The position numbers and the translations under genes were made by a program. From Luteitalea sp. TBR-22 (GTDB lineage Bacteria > Acidobacteriota > Vicinamibacteria > Vicinamibacterales > Vicinamibacteraceae): 64,000 bases of DNA. Shown piece after piece: positions 31,332 to 40,825 of this stretch. Under the pieces are notes generated by a model. It did no database searches, was not told where the DNA came from, and saw only the letters and a program-made list of their open reading frames with translations. The stretch spans positions 2,936,501 through 3,000,500 of the forward strand of contig NZ_AP024452.1 in assembly GCF_016865485.1 (NCBI RefSeq). The letters run 5' to 3'. Position 1 is the first letter of the stretch, and each line of letters opens with the position of its first letter.

Positions 31332-34133
31332 ATGATTCGCGATCCGGATGCGCTCTTCGAGTTCGTGTCTCGCAAGGTCGCCGACGGTGAGGCCATCGAC
31401 TGGAATGCGCTCGCCGTCGACACGCAGACGCGTGGCGTGGTCGAGGAACTGAAGGTGCTGGCCGAGGTCGCACGCCTGCATCGCGACACGCTGCCCGACC
31501 CGGCCGGTCCGGCGGCCCTCCCGCCGCCCCCGGTGCACCCGGGCGACCCCTGGGGACACCTCACCATCCGCGCGGAGATCGGGCGGGGCGCGCGCGGCTA
31601 CGTCTTCCGCGCGTGGGATCCCCAACTCGATCGCGAAGTGGCCCTCAAGCTCACGGGCGAACGTGGCGACGAACGCGCCGCCAAGGACGTGATCGGCGAG
31701 GCGCGGCTGCTGGCGCGCGTCCGCCACCCGCATGTCGCCACGATCTATGGCGCCGAGCGCCGCGACGGGCTGGTGGGCCTGTGGATGGAACTTGTCGAGG
31801 GCGAGACGCTGGAGGCCATGCTCGGTCGCGTCGGGCGGTTCAATCCCCGCGAGGTGGCGCTGATCGGCATCGACGTGTGCTCGGCGCTCTCGGCGGTGCA
31901 CGCCGCCGGCCTGTTGCATCGCGACGTGAAGGCGCAGAACGTGATGCGCGACCGCAACGGGCGGCTCGTGCTGATGGACTTCGGTACCGGCCGCGATCTC
32001 GACGCCGCCGAGGACGCGTTCGTGCACGACGAGGTGGGGACGCCCCTGTACATGGCGCCCGAACTCTTCGAGGGGGGCAAGGCCAGCATCCAGAGCGACA
32101 TCTACAGCGTGGGCGTGCTGCTGTACCGGCTGGTGACGGGATCGGTCCCGGTGGAAGCACACTCGCCGACGGCGCTGCGCGAGGCGCACCAGGCGCGCGC
32201 CCGCACGCCGCTGGCCGACGTCCGCAGCGACCTGCCAGTGGCGTTCATCCGCGTCGTCGAGCGTGCCCTGGCCACCGCTGCCGCAGACCGGTACCCGAGC
32301 GCCGGGGCGTTCGAGATGGCGCTCTCGGGCTTGCTCGTGCCGATGGAGCCGCAGGCGGCGCCCCCACGCAGCAGCGGCCGCCTGCTCGCGGTGGGGGCGA
32401 CGATCGGCGCGCTGGTCGCCGGCCTGTCGGTGGGCGGATGGTGGTGGGCGTCGCGTCCGCCGGTGCCACAGGAGGTCCGGTTCGCGGTGGTGCCCCCGGG
32501 GCCGCGCGAGGACGTGCAGCACCTCGCGCTCTCGCCCGATGGCCTCCGCCTGGTGTACGCCTCCGCGGGGCGATTGCACCTCCGGCGCATGAACGACGTA
32601 GGCGCCGTCGAACTCGAGCAGACCCAGGGGGCGCGCGATCCGTTCTGGTCGCCCGACGGGCAGTGGATTGCCTTCTTCCGCGGTGTCTCCCTGTGGAAGA
32701 TGCGCGCCTCCGGAGGCGACCCGCAACTGGTCGCCCCGGCGCGTCGCCCGTCATCAGGCTCGTGGAGCGCCGACGGCAACCTGCTGTACTCGGTCGACCA
32801 TGGCAGTTCGCTGATGATCGTTCCGGCAAATGGCGGGTCGCCGCGCGTCGTGCGCGCCCAGCGGCAGGGCCTGAGGACCGCGCTCGCGTGGCCGTCATGG
32901 CTGCCCGACGGCACGCACTTCGTGTACTCGGCCATCAGTGCGCGTACGGGGCGACGGACGTTGTTCCTGGCGCGCGCCTCCGATGGCCCGGACGCCGAAG
33001 ATCGCCCGCTCGTCGAGTCGCCCTCCAACGCCCTGGTGGTCGGCACGCGCCTGTTCCTGGTCACGCAGGGGCAGGTGCGGGCGTTGCGGATCGACGTCGC
33101 CGCAGGAACGTTGATCGGCGAGCCGGTGCCTGTCGTGGACGGCGTCGCCGTCGATCCCTATGCGGCCGGGGACGCCGATTTCTCGGTGGCCCTGCCTGGC
33201 CGTGTCGGCGTCGGCAGCAGCGAGTCGTCCCGGGCGATCGTCGCCTTCGTCGGCAGCGCGCAGGGCGCCCGCACGATGCGGGTCGTTGACCTCGCGGGCA
33301 CGACGGTCGACACGCTGGGCACGTCGGAAACCCGCGACATGCGGCTGTCGCCCGACGGGCGCCTGCTGGCCTACGAAGAGATCGACGCCGAGACCGGCAC
33401 GCGCGAGATCTGGGTGCACGACCTCGAGCGCCGGGCGCGGGTCCGGCTCACGCAGCATCCGGCGGAGGACATCTCGCCGATGTGGTCGCCCGACAGCCAC
33501 ACGGTCTACTTCATCTCCTACCGCGATCAGCGGGTCGCGCTGTACGGCAGGTCGGCGGGCGGCGGCCAGCGGGAGCAGTCGCTGGTCGAGTTCGATTCGC
33601 AGGTGATCGCCTACGACATCACGCCGGACGGTCGCTCGCTGATCTACCAGCGCCTCGACCAGCAGGGCGGCTGGGACATCTGGCAACGGGCGCTCGCCGG
33701 CGGTGGCCAGATCCCGCTGGTGCAGTCGCCGAGCAACGACCAGCACCCCGCGGTGTCCCCTGACGGGCGTTACCTGGCCTACTCGACTCCCGAGTCGGGG
33801 GGGCAGCAGGTCTGGGTGATGCCGCTGCCGGCCGACGGCCGCCGCTGGCGCGTGTCGAGCGACTACGGACGGGAGCCGGCCTGGAGCGCCGATGGCCGCA
33901 CCATCTACTTCCACGGGCTCAATCGGGCGCTCATGCGTGCCGCGGTCGACTTCGACACGGCCACGCCCGTCATCCGGCCTCCTGTGGCGCTGTTCACGAT
34001 CCCCTTCCGCGGCTACGACGTCCGCAGTCACTTCGTCGCGCTGCCCGGCGGAAGCCGGTTCGTGGTGAATGCGCCCCCCGACTCGCTGCCACCCGCCTCG
34101 GCCACGGTGGTGTTGAACGCCCCGGTGCCGTAG
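31332..34133 (+). CDS. Membrane Ser/Thr protein kinase with TolB/WD40-like propeller
   Basis: This 933-residue receptor kinase has a 70-residue N-terminal extension, then an intact Hanks-type kinase domain. It has a glycine loop IGRGARGYVFRAWDP, ATP lysine Lys106, HRDVKAQN (His196 to Asn203), DFG (Asp216) and GTPLYMAPE. A transmembrane helix at about 350-373 separates it from an extracytoplasmic propeller (SPDGLRLVYAS; SPDGRLLAYEE; SPDGRYLAYSTPE). Ligand binding at the propeller presumably controls phosphorylation in the cytoplasm. It lies 20 bases after its pseudokinase paralogue; TACACT ends ten bases before the ATG, so a near-leaderless mRNA is possible. Confidence 0.92.
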   Translation: MIRDPDALFEFVSRKVADGEAIDWNALAVDTQTRGVVEELKVLAEVARLHRDTLPDPAGPAALPPPPVHPGDPWGHLTIRAEIGRGARGYVFRAWDPQLDREVALKLTGERGDERAAKDVIGEARLLARVRHPHVATIYGAERRDGLVGLWMELVEGETLEAMLGRVGRFNPREVALIGIDVCSALSAVHAAGLLHRDVKAQNVMRDRNGRLVLMDFGTGRDLDAAEDAFVHDEVGTPLYMAPELFEGGKASIQSDIYSVGVLLYRLVTGSVPVEAHSPTALREAHQARARTPLADVRSDLPVAFIRVVERALATAAADRYPSAGAFEMALSGLLVPMEPQAAPPRSSGRLLAVGATIGALVAGLSVGGWWWASRPPVPQEVRFAVVPPGPREDVQHLALSPDGLRLVYASAGRLHLRRMNDVGAVELEQTQGARDPFWSPDGQWIAFFRGVSLWKMRASGGDPQLVAPARRPSSGSWSADGNLLYSVDHGSSLMIVPANGGSPRVVRAQRQGLRTALAWPSWLPDGTHFVYSAISARTGRRTLFLARASDGPDAEDRPLVESPSNALVVGTRLFLVTQGQVRALRIDVAAGTLIGEPVPVVDGVAVDPYAAGDADFSVALPGRVGVGSSESSRAIVAFVGSAQGARTMRVVDLAGTTVDTLGTSETRDMRLSPDGRLLAYEEIDAETGTREIWVHDLERRARVRLTQHPAEDISPMWSPDSHTVYFISYRDQRVALYGRSAGGGQREQSLVEFDSQVIAYDITPDGRSLIYQRLDQQGGWDIWQRALAGGGQIPLVQSPSNDQHPAVSPDGRYLAYSTPESGGQQVWVMPLPADGRRWRVSSDYGREPAWSADGRTIYFHGLNRALMRAAVDFDTATPVIRPPVALFTIPFRGYDVRSHFVALPGGSRFVVNAPPDSLPPASATVVLNAPVP

Positions 34134-34167
34134 CGAGGCGGGCACCGTGACGCCACGTCGAAGCGCG

Positions 34168-34179
34168 TAAGATCGGGGC
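34168..34179 (+). promoter_or_regulatory. -10 box for leaderless aldo/keto reductase mRNA
   Basis: TAAGAT (34168-34173) ends exactly six bases before the ATG at 34180, placing the predicted transcription start on the A of the start codon. No Shine-Dalgarno sequence is present. The -35 region is weak. The same spacing recurs at four other genes of the window. Confidence 0.55.
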
Positions 34180-35157
34180 ATGCAGACACGACAACTCGGG
34201 CGCACCGACCTCCACATCACGAGCATCGGGTTCGGCGCCTGGGCGATCGGCGGCGAGTGGCGCTTCGGCTGGGGACCGCAGGACGATGCGGACTCGATCG
34301 CGGCGATTCGGCAGGCGGTCGCCCGCGGCATGAACTGGATCGACACCGCCCCCGCGTACGGGCTCGGCCACTCGGAAGAAGTGGTCGCGCGCGCCCTCGC
34401 CGACATCCCGAGGCGCGAGCGCCCGTACGTGTTCACCAAGTGCACCCTGGTGTGGGGCGACGACCGCGTGGTGCGCCACGACGTGTCGGGCCCGTCGATC
34501 AGGCGGGAAGTCGAGCACAGCCTGCGCCGACTCCAGGTCGAGACGATCGACCTGTACCAGATGCACTGGCCTCGCTGGGCGGCACAGGCCGAGCCATCAC
34601 CGGGCAGCGTCGCCGAGGCCTGGGAGACGCTGGCGGACCTGCAGCGGCAGGGGAAGGTGCGGCACATCGGCGTCTCGAACTTCACGGTCGACGACCTGAA
34701 GACGGCCGGCGCGATTGCGCCCGTCGCGTCGCTGCAGCCCCCGTACTCGATGCTCAGGCGCGCCATCGAGTCGGAGATCCTCCCGTACTGCGCCGAACAC
34801 GGCATCGGCGTCATCGTGTACAGCCCCATGTTGTCGGGCCTGTTGACCGGCGCGATGACACGCGAGCGCGTCGCGAACCTGCCGGCTGGCGACTGGCGAC
34901 GCAACAACAAGGAGTACCAGGAGCCACAGCTCTCGGCCAACCTGGCGCTGGTCGAGGTGCTCAAGACCATCGGCGCGCCGCACGGCAGGTCGGCCGGCGA
35001 GGTCGCCATCGCGTGGACGCTGCGCCATCCGGCGGTGACCGCAGCCATCGTCGGCGGACGGTCGGCGTCGCAGGTCGATGGCGTGGTGGGCGCGGCGGAC
35101 TTCCGCCTGTCGGACGCGGAGCTCGCGCGCATCGAGGAGGCTCTGCCACGGGCGTGA
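34180..35157 (+). CDS. Aldo/keto reductase
   Basis: This 325-residue NADPH-dependent oxidoreductase has the aldo/keto reductase tetrad: Asp55 and Tyr60 in DTAPAYG, Lys87 in FTKC and His129 in QMHWP. It also has the IGVSNF block near residue 165 and a C-terminal cofactor site with [11 protein letters not shown]. It resembles the YdhF/general stress or auxin-type AKR groups that reduce small carbonyls or sugars; the substrate cannot be inferred. Transcription probably starts at the ATG itself. The gene is followed after five bases by sdaA, so the two are likely co-transcribed. Confidence 0.9.
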   Translation: MQTRQLGRTDLHITSIGFGAWAIGGEWRFGWGPQDDADSIAAIRQAVARGMNWIDTAPAYGLGHSEEVVARALADIPRRERPYVFTKCTLVWGDDRVVRHDVSGPSIRREVEHSLRRLQVETIDLYQMHWPRWAAQAEPSPGSVAEAWETLADLQRQGKVRHIGVSNFTVDDLKTAGAIAPVASLQPPYSMLRRAIESEILPYCAEHGIGVIVYSPMLSGLLTGAMTRERVANLPAGDWRRNNKEYQEPQLSANLALVEVLKTIGAPHGRSAGEVAIAWTLRHPAVTAAIVGGRSASQVDGVVGAADFRLSDAELARIEEALPRA

Positions 35158-35162
35158 CCGCC

Positions 35163-36617
35163 ATGACCGACGAGCGACTCTCGATCGTCGACATGTTCAA
35201 GATCGGCGTCGGCCCGTCGAGTTCCCACACGCTCGGACCGTGGCGCGCGGCCCAGCAGTGCGTCGCGGCCTGGGGTGCGTCGCCCGGCCTCGACGGCCTG
35301 CGCCGCATCGACGTGCACCTCTTCGGATCGCTGGCCAAGACCGGCCGAGGCCACGGCACCGACGTCGCCGTCGTCGCCGGGTTGATCGGGGCCGATCCCG
35401 AAACATGCGAGATGACCGAGGTGCATGGCCGCGTCACCCGCGCGCTCGCCGAAGCGGCAGTCGCGCTGCCCGGCCACGACGTCGTCGCGCTGCAGGTGCA
35501 CTTCCACACTCACGAAGTGCTGCCGCAACACCCCAACGGACTCCGCTTCTCCGGGGTGTGGTCCGGCGACACCGTGCGCGAGCGCACCTGCTTCTCCGTG
35601 GGCGGCGGGTTCGTGGTGTGGGAGGACGATCGGGGCCAGTCGCGGGAGACAGTGACGTTGCCCTATCCGGTCGACACCGCCGAGGACCTGTTGCGGTGGT
35701 GCGGGGAGGCCGGCCTCTCCGTGTCGTCGGTGGTGCTGGCCAACGAGGCGGCGTGGCGTCCGGAGGCCGAGACGCGCGCGTTCATCGCCCGCATCTGGGA
35801 CGTGATGCGGGCCTGCATCCACCGTGGGTGCCACACGCCGGGGCGGCTGCCCGGTGGACTCAACGTGCGTCGGCGTGCGGCCGACATCAACACGCGGTTG
35901 ATGGGAAGCACACCGACCGGGATCGGTCCCGCGCCGGGCCGCCATCCTGCCACCACGGACGTGGACGCCTGGTTCGCGGCCATCCGCGCCCACGGCGACG
36001 ACTTCGCCTGGACGCTCGACTGGGTGACCGCGTTCGCGCTGGCGGTGAACGAGGAGAACGCCTGCTTCGGGCGCGTGGTCACCGCGCCGACCAATGGCGC
36101 GGCAGGCGTCGTGCCGGCGGTGCTGGCCTACGACGTCGTGTTCGGCCCGGAGGGAGGGTCGCCCGATCGCATCGCGCGGTTCCTGCTCACGGCGTCGGAG
36201 GTCGGCTGCCTCTTCAAGAAGGGCGCGACGATCTCTGCGGCGATGGGCGGCTGCCAGGCCGAGATTGGCGTGTCGTCCGCGATGGCGGCGGCCGGTCTCA
36301 CCGAGGTGCGCGGAGGGTCACCGAGCCAGGTGCTGATGGCGGCAGAAATCGCCATGGAGCACCACCTCGGGCTCACGTGCGATCCCGTCGGTGGCCTCGT
36401 GCAAATCCCCTGCATCGAGCGCAACACGATGGGCGCGATCAAGGCGATTACCGCGTCACAGCTCGCGCTGGCCAGCGATCCGGCCAACGCCAAGGTGCCG
36501 CTCGACGCGGTCATTCACGCCATGTGGACGACGGCGCTGGACATGAGCGCCAAGTACAAGGAGACCGCCGATGGCGGCCTGGCGGTGCACATCCCGCTGA
36601 GCCTCAGCGAGTGCTGA
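35163..36617 (+). CDS. sdaA: L-serine dehydratase, iron-sulfur type, single chain
   Basis: This 484-residue enzyme deaminates L-serine to pyruvate and ammonia using a 4Fe-4S cluster. The beta-like part opens with [21 protein letters not shown] and the alpha-like part has [22 protein letters not shown] and [23 protein letters not shown]. These supply the conserved cysteines, and the length matches the fused single-chain SdaA type. The in-frame sequence upstream belongs to the shadow of the reductase gene, so I start at the ATG five bases after its stop. The gene converges on the RRM gene, with a hairpin between them. Confidence 0.95.
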   Translation: MTDERLSIVDMFKIGVGPSSSHTLGPWRAAQQCVAAWGASPGLDGLRRIDVHLFGSLAKTGRGHGTDVAVVAGLIGADPETCEMTEVHGRVTRALAEAAVALPGHDVVALQVHFHTHEVLPQHPNGLRFSGVWSGDTVRERTCFSVGGGFVVWEDDRGQSRETVTLPYPVDTAEDLLRWCGEAGLSVSSVVLANEAAWRPEAETRAFIARIWDVMRACIHRGCHTPGRLPGGLNVRRRAADINTRLMGSTPTGIGPAPGRHPATTDVDAWFAAIRAHGDDFAWTLDWVTAFALAVNEENACFGRVVTAPTNGAAGVVPAVLAYDVVFGPEGGSPDRIARFLLTASEVGCLFKKGATISAAMGGCQAEIGVSSAMAAAGLTEVRGGSPSQVLMAAEIAMEHHLGLTCDPVGGLVQIPCIERNTMGAIKAITASQLALASDPANAKVPLDAVIHAMWTTALDMSAKYKETADGGLAVHIPLSLSEC

Positions 36618-36686
36618 ACGCCGCGGGGCCGTCGATGGCCGGAGAGGCAACAGGAGACCGCCGAGGGCAGGGCGGACAGATGCAGA

Positions 36687-36711
36687 AGGCCGGCGGGAGT
36701 GCCGCCGGCCT
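36687..36711. terminator. Hairpin between convergent sdaA and RRM gene
   Basis: A perfect 10-bp stem (AGGCCGGCGG against CCGCCGGCCT) with a five-base loop lies in the 109-bp gap between the two convergent genes. Neither side has a strong T tract, so it is a probable bidirectional terminator of the GC-rich type rather than a textbook one. Confidence 0.6.
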
Positions 36712-36726
36712 GTCTCGCGAAATCCG

Positions 36727-37125
36727 TTACCAGCGGGGCTCGCGACGATTGCCGCCGCCGTAGCCGCCGCGGCCACCGCCGCCCCCGGGACGACGACCAC
36801 CGCCGCCGCCGGGACGCCCGCCGCCCCCGCCGCCGAATCCACCACCGCCACCACCGAAGTCACCCGGGCCGCGCTCGGGGCGCGGGCGCGCTTCGTTGAC
36901 GGCAATGGCACGGCCGCCCAGCTGGGTACCGTCGAACTGCTGGATCGCCTTCTGCGCCTCGTCGTCGTTGGCCATCGACACGAAGGCGAAGCCGCGTGGC
37001 CGACCCGTCATGCGATCACGCATCACGGTGACGCTTTCCACTGTTCCCGCCTGCGAGAACATCTCCTCGAGTTCGGGCTCGCTGATTTGATAGGGGATGT
37101 TCCCGACGAACAGGCTCTTGGCCAC
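36727..37125 (-). CDS. Glycine-rich RRM RNA-binding protein
   Basis: This 132-residue protein has one RNA recognition motif with RNP2 LFVGNI (5-10) and RNP1 RGFAFVSM (44-51). A tail of about 45 residues made almost only of Gly, Arg and Pro follows, with RGG-like spacing. Bacterial RRM proteins of this kind (Rbp family) are often cold- or stress-induced and may act as RNA chaperones. The start is GTG, supported by a perfect AAGGAGG seven bases upstream. The tail could drive self-association; that is inference. Confidence 0.93.
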   Translation of the reverse strand: MAKSLFVGNIPYQISEPELEEMFSQAGTVESVTVMRDRMTGRPRGFAFVSMANDDEAQKAIQQFDGTQLGGRAIAVNEARPRPERGPGDFGGGGGGFGGGGGGRPGGGGGRRPGGGGGRGGYGGGNRREPRW

Positions 37126-37455
37126 TGCCGTTCCTCCTTGCCTGACGTGCCGGCCTGCCCGTGAGACAGGCCACTCGGAAGATGCCGGAGACCGTGCGGG
37201 TCCCCGCTCACAGGCACGCGAGCAGAATCGAGTCAGGCGGGCTCGAAACTCGTGGCGTTGAGTCTGGCTGTCCTTCCACCGCAGACGGTACCACCGTGGG
37301 GCGACTCCCGCAACGCCATAGGGAAGCTCAGCCCTTCACCCCTGCCTCCTTCCCCCTTCCATCCTTCACCCTTCGATCCTTCCCCCTTCAATCCTTCACC
37401 CTTCCCGCCCTGCCTTCTTTCCTTCTGCTCTTCTACTCTTCTACTCTTTGTGCCC
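37126..37455. other. 330-bp intergenic region with polypyrimidine tract
   Basis: This gap lies between the divergent RRM and hydrolase genes. The right third (about 37332-37449) is almost pure C and T on the plus strand and contains the 15-base tandem repeat listed separately. The left part has a small hairpin, GGCCTG with CAGGCC, at about 37153-37173 in the RRM gene leader. The frame of the hydrolase stays open through the tract, giving a Pro/Ser/Phe repeat, but no sign shows that it is translated. Confidence 0.6.
37354..37398 (+). repeat. 15-bp tandem repeat in a polypyrimidine tract
   Basis: Three units of 15 bases follow each other: CCCTTCCATCCTTCA, CCCTTCGATCCTTCC and CCCTTCAATCCTTCA, with partial units on both sides. 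They sit directly upstream of the hydrolase start. In frame they would encode a five-residue PSPFx repeat. The complementary strand is purine-rich with several GGG runs. Confidence 0.85.
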
Positions 37456-39234
37456 ATGCTCGCGCTGCTCATCGCCCTCCTGCTGCAGGCGCCCGCGGTT
37501 CCCACCGCGCCCGCGCCAGTCCAGCCGCCCGCCGATCGTCGCAACGTCGAGGTGCCCGACACCGACACGCACGTGGTGCTCGGCACCTTTCCGACGCGCG
37601 AGGCGTGGGAGGCACACCGCGACCGCGTCAAGGCGCGCATCCTCACGGCGGCCGGTCTCGACCCGATGCCCGAGAGGACGCCGCTGAACCCGCAGCGCTT
37701 CGGCAAGCTGGAGCGCGACGGCTACACGATCGAGAAGGTGCTGCTCGAGACGTGGCCGGGCTTCTTCCTCGGCGGCAACCTCTACGTACCGACCAGCCCG
37801 GGCAAGCACCCGGCGATCGTCTCCCCGCATGGGCACTGGAACTACGGGCGGCTCGAGCACCAGCCGCTCGCGTCGGTGCCGATGCGCGCCGCCAACCTCG
37901 CCCGCCGCGGCCACGTGGTCTTCATCTACGACATGGTCGGCTACAACGACACCCGGCAGGTGCCCCATGCCTTCGGCGGGCCGCGCGAGACGCTGTGGGG
38001 CTTCGGCCCGCTCGGGCTGCAGCTGTGGGACTCCATCCGCGCGGTCGACTTCGTGGCGGCGCTGCCCGAGGTCGATGCCACGCGCATCGGGGCCACGGGC
38101 GCCTCCGGCGGCGGCACGCAGACGTTCCTGCTGGCGGCGGTCGACGATCGCATCGCCTACGCCGCACCCGTGAACATGGTGTCGGCCTACATGCAGGGAG
38201 GCTCCCCCTGCGAGAACGCGCCCGGGCTGCGCCTGGGGATCAGCAACCTCGACATCGCCGCGACGTTCGCGCCCAAGCCGATGCTGCTGATCTCGGCCAC
38301 CGGCGACTGGACCAAGCACGTGCCGCAGGAGGAGTACCCGGCCATCAAGCGCATCTACGACCTGTACGGCGCCGGCGACAAGCTGACGCAGCACCAGGTC
38401 GACGCGCCGCACAACTACAACCAGCAGACGCGCGAGCACGTGTACCGCTTCATGGATCAGCAGGCGTTCGGCCGCAGCGACGACGGCAAGGAGAGGTCGG
38501 CGCCTGTCGAGCGGCTCGGCGACATGCTCGCGCTCATGGGGCGCACGCTGCCGGCGCATGCGCTCGATTACGAGGGCCTGTTCACCGACTGGCGGCGCGC
38601 CGCCACACGACAGGCGGAGGCCACCACCGATCTCGGCCAGCTTCGCGCCCGCCTGGCGCGCGCCGTGGCGCTCCCCGGTCTCGCCGGCGTGACCCGTGAC
38701 GCCTCGGGCACCATCACGCGCGGCGAGGGCGACCGCGTGCCGAGCCTCTGGACGCCAGGCAAGGGACGCCCCCTCGTCGTCATCCACCCCGACGGGGCAC
38801 CCGCTGGGGCGGCGCTGCCGGAAGTGGCGATCGCCAGGAAGGCCAGGCGGCCGGTGCTCGTGCTGCAGGTGTTCCAGACGGGCACCTCGAAGGCCGATCG
38901 GAAGCGCACGCACAACCACTGGCTCACCTTCAACGTCAGCGACGACCAGGCGCGGGTGCACGACATCGCGGCGGCATTGGCGTGGCTGCCTGCCGATGCC
39001 GATGTCCTTGCCGTGGGCGCCGCTCGCTACTGGGCGGCCGTGGCCGTGGCCGCTTCCGGGGCGCGTGATGCGCTGGCGTTCGACGTGGCGGGCCTCCCGG
39101 CGGACGACCAGGACCTCCAGGCGCAGTGCTTCATCCCCGCACTGCAACGGGCCGGGGGCCTGCGGGCCGTCCAGCGCCTCGTCAACGGGAGTAGGTCGTG
39201 GGCATCCTCAGGGCAGGCTTCATCGCGGCGGTAA
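37456..39234 (+). CDS. Exported alpha/beta hydrolase (acetyl xylan esterase-like)
   Basis: This 592-residue protein starts with a hydrophobic signal (MLALLIALLLQAPA). It has an alpha/beta-hydrolase core with PAIVSPHGHWNYG (oxyanion region), IYDMVGYNDT and the nucleophile elbow GATGASGGG (Ser217). TGDWTKHVPQEEY and DAPHNYNQQTRE probably carry the acid and the His. A second domain follows from about residue 390. Similar proteins are annotated as acetyl xylan esterases or dienelactone-type hydrolases. I use the ATG at 37456; GTG at 37450 is equally possible. The last 37 bases overlap the next gene in another frame. Confidence 0.82.
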   Translation: MLALLIALLLQAPAVPTAPAPVQPPADRRNVEVPDTDTHVVLGTFPTREAWEAHRDRVKARILTAAGLDPMPERTPLNPQRFGKLERDGYTIEKVLLETWPGFFLGGNLYVPTSPGKHPAIVSPHGHWNYGRLEHQPLASVPMRAANLARRGHVVFIYDMVGYNDTRQVPHAFGGPRETLWGFGPLGLQLWDSIRAVDFVAALPEVDATRIGATGASGGGTQTFLLAAVDDRIAYAAPVNMVSAYMQGGSPCENAPGLRLGISNLDIAATFAPKPMLLISATGDWTKHVPQEEYPAIKRIYDLYGAGDKLTQHQVDAPHNYNQQTREHVYRFMDQQAFGRSDDGKERSAPVERLGDMLALMGRTLPAHALDYEGLFTDWRRAATRQAEATTDLGQLRARLARAVALPGLAGVTRDASGTITRGEGDRVPSLWTPGKGRPLVVIHPDGAPAGAALPEVAIARKARRPVLVLQVFQTGTSKADRKRTHNHWLTFNVSDDQARVHDIAAALAWLPADADVLAVGAARYWAAVAVAASGARDALAFDVAGLPADDQDLQAQCFIPALQRAGGLRAVQRLVNGSRSWASSGQASSRR

Positions 39235-39905
39235 TGGCGATGGCGACGGGGGCTGCGCAAGCGCAGACCCCCGATACCGTGCACGACACGCAGTTCTGGT
39301 TGCTGCTGCTCGCGCAGGTGCCGGTCGGCGAGAAGTACGTCGTGCATCTCGAGGCGCAGCCGCGCTGGAAGAACGACATGCAGGACAAGGACCAGTTGCT
39401 GTTGCGGGCCGCGGTGGGCCGCCGGCTCAGCCCCCGCGTGACGGTGTGGGCCGGGCACGGGTACATCCCCCGCTGGAGCGGCGACACGGTCTTCCACGAG
39501 CAGCGGATCTGGGAACAACTGAGTGCGACCTTGCCCAAGGCAGGGAAGTGGGCCCCCTCCATCCGCCTGCGGCAGGAGCAGCGGTTCCTCGAGCAGTGGG
39601 GCGACACTTCCCACCGATTCCGCGCGCTCGGCCGACTGGTTCGCCCGATCGGCGCAAGTCCCTGGTCCGTGGCGGTGTGGGACGAGTGGTTCGTCACGTT
39701 CGACAAGACCGTCGGCGGACCACGGCAGGGCTACGACCAGAACCGGTTCTTCGTGACCGCACTCCGGAAGATGTCGCCGTCGCTGACCATCGAGGGCGGC
39801 TATCTCTGGCAGCACGTGCCGGGAACGCCGGCACGCGCCGAGCGCCACGGGCACACGCTCTTCACCTGGTTCACGTACGCACCGCCCGTGAAGAAGAAGA
39901 CCTAG
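39198..39905 (+). CDS. DUF2490 family outer-membrane protein, copy 1
   Basis: This 235-residue protein has a signal peptide (about residues 1-22, ending AQAQ). It has the DUF2490 pattern of alternating amphipathic strands: DTQFWLLLLAQVPVGEKY, LEAQPRWKN, QLLLRAAVGRRLS, RLRQEQRFLEQWG and a final strand ending in FTWFTYAPP. The family is predicted to form an outer-membrane barrel of unknown role. The start is GTG inside the 3' end of the hydrolase gene. A paralogue follows 69 bases downstream. Confidence 0.82.
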   Translation: MGILRAGFIAAVMAMATGAAQAQTPDTVHDTQFWLLLLAQVPVGEKYVVHLEAQPRWKNDMQDKDQLLLRAAVGRRLSPRVTVWAGHGYIPRWSGDTVFHEQRIWEQLSATLPKAGKWAPSIRLRQEQRFLEQWGDTSHRFRALGRLVRPIGASPWSVAVWDEWFVTFDKTVGGPRQGYDQNRFFVTALRKMSPSLTIEGGYLWQHVPGTPARAERHGHTLFTWFTYAPPVKKKT

Positions 39906-39974
39906 GTGGCCAGGACCCTTCGCAGCCCGTCCGCGTGATCGAGGTGTTGGGGCATAATCAGGCGTAATACAGCC

Positions 39975-40772
39975 GTGCCGTATCGCCTGTCCGCCGTGAT
40001 GTACCCCGCGCCTGCTCTCGCTCGCGCCGCGCTGCGAGCGGTGCTGGTGATCGCGTTGTGGGCCGGTCGCGCGGAGGCGCAGGCCGTCGTCGATGACTGG
40101 GACGCGCAGCTCTGGCTGCAGTGGAACAGCCAGATCCCCGTCGCGGGCACCTGGTCGCTGGTGCTCGAGGCACAGCCGCGCTGGAACCAGAACGTCGACC
40201 ACTTCGACCAGATCGTGCTGCGCGCAGGCGTGCTCAAGCGCGTCACGCCGAAGGTACAGGTCGGGGCGGCGTACGCCTTCGTGCCCCGCCATACGGCGCT
40301 GGGCAATCTGTTCGAGCACCAGGCGTACCAGCAGGTCGCCTTCACCCTGCCGCGCGTCGGCCGATGGGCGCCGCAGGTCCGGGTGCGCGAGGACCAGCGC
40401 TACCTGTCCCAGTGGGGAGATCTGGCGCACCGGGTGCGCGAGCAGGTACGCGTCACGCGGCCCATGCCGGGCGCCCGGTCGTGGACGCTCGTGCTGCACC
40501 AGGAACTGTTCTACAACTGGGACCACACAACGCTCGGACCTTCACCAGGGTGGGACCAGCACCGTCTGTTCGTCGGGGTGCAGCATCCCCTGACCCGCGA
40601 CCTGGCCATCGAGACCGGCTACATGTGGCAGGACGTGTTCCGCCTCGGCGTGCGGCCAGAACGCCAGAACCACATCGCGATGTTCCAGTTCCAGTACCGC
40701 CCGCGGCGCGATGCCGGGCCGCGGACCGCGGCGGCCCTGCCGGTCGCCCTCGTGCCGACCGGCACGTGGTAG
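39975..40772 (+). CDS. DUF2490 family outer-membrane protein, copy 2
   Basis: This 265-residue paralogue of the preceding gene keeps the same landmarks: DAQLWLQWNSQIPV, LEAQPRWNQN, QIVLRAGVLKRVT, RVREDQRYLSQWGD and IETGYMWQDVFR. A signal peptide ends near AEAQA. The start is GTG at 39975; an ATG at 39999 would also keep the signal peptide. TAATAC (39965-39970) lies just upstream and CATAAT a little further, so a separate promoter is likely. The tandem pair probably arose by duplication and may form related outer-membrane channels. Confidence 0.8.
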   Translation: MPYRLSAVMYPAPALARAALRAVLVIALWAGRAEAQAVVDDWDAQLWLQWNSQIPVAGTWSLVLEAQPRWNQNVDHFDQIVLRAGVLKRVTPKVQVGAAYAFVPRHTALGNLFEHQAYQQVAFTLPRVGRWAPQVRVREDQRYLSQWGDLAHRVREQVRVTRPMPGARSWTLVLHQELFYNWDHTTLGPSPGWDQHRLFVGVQHPLTRDLAIETGYMWQDVFRLGVRPERQNHIAMFQFQYRPRRDAGPRTAAALPVALVPTGTW

Positions 40773-40825
40773 CCGGGAGCCTCGGCTGAGGCCACCAGCC
40801 CGTCCCCGGCGTCTATCCAAGGGTG

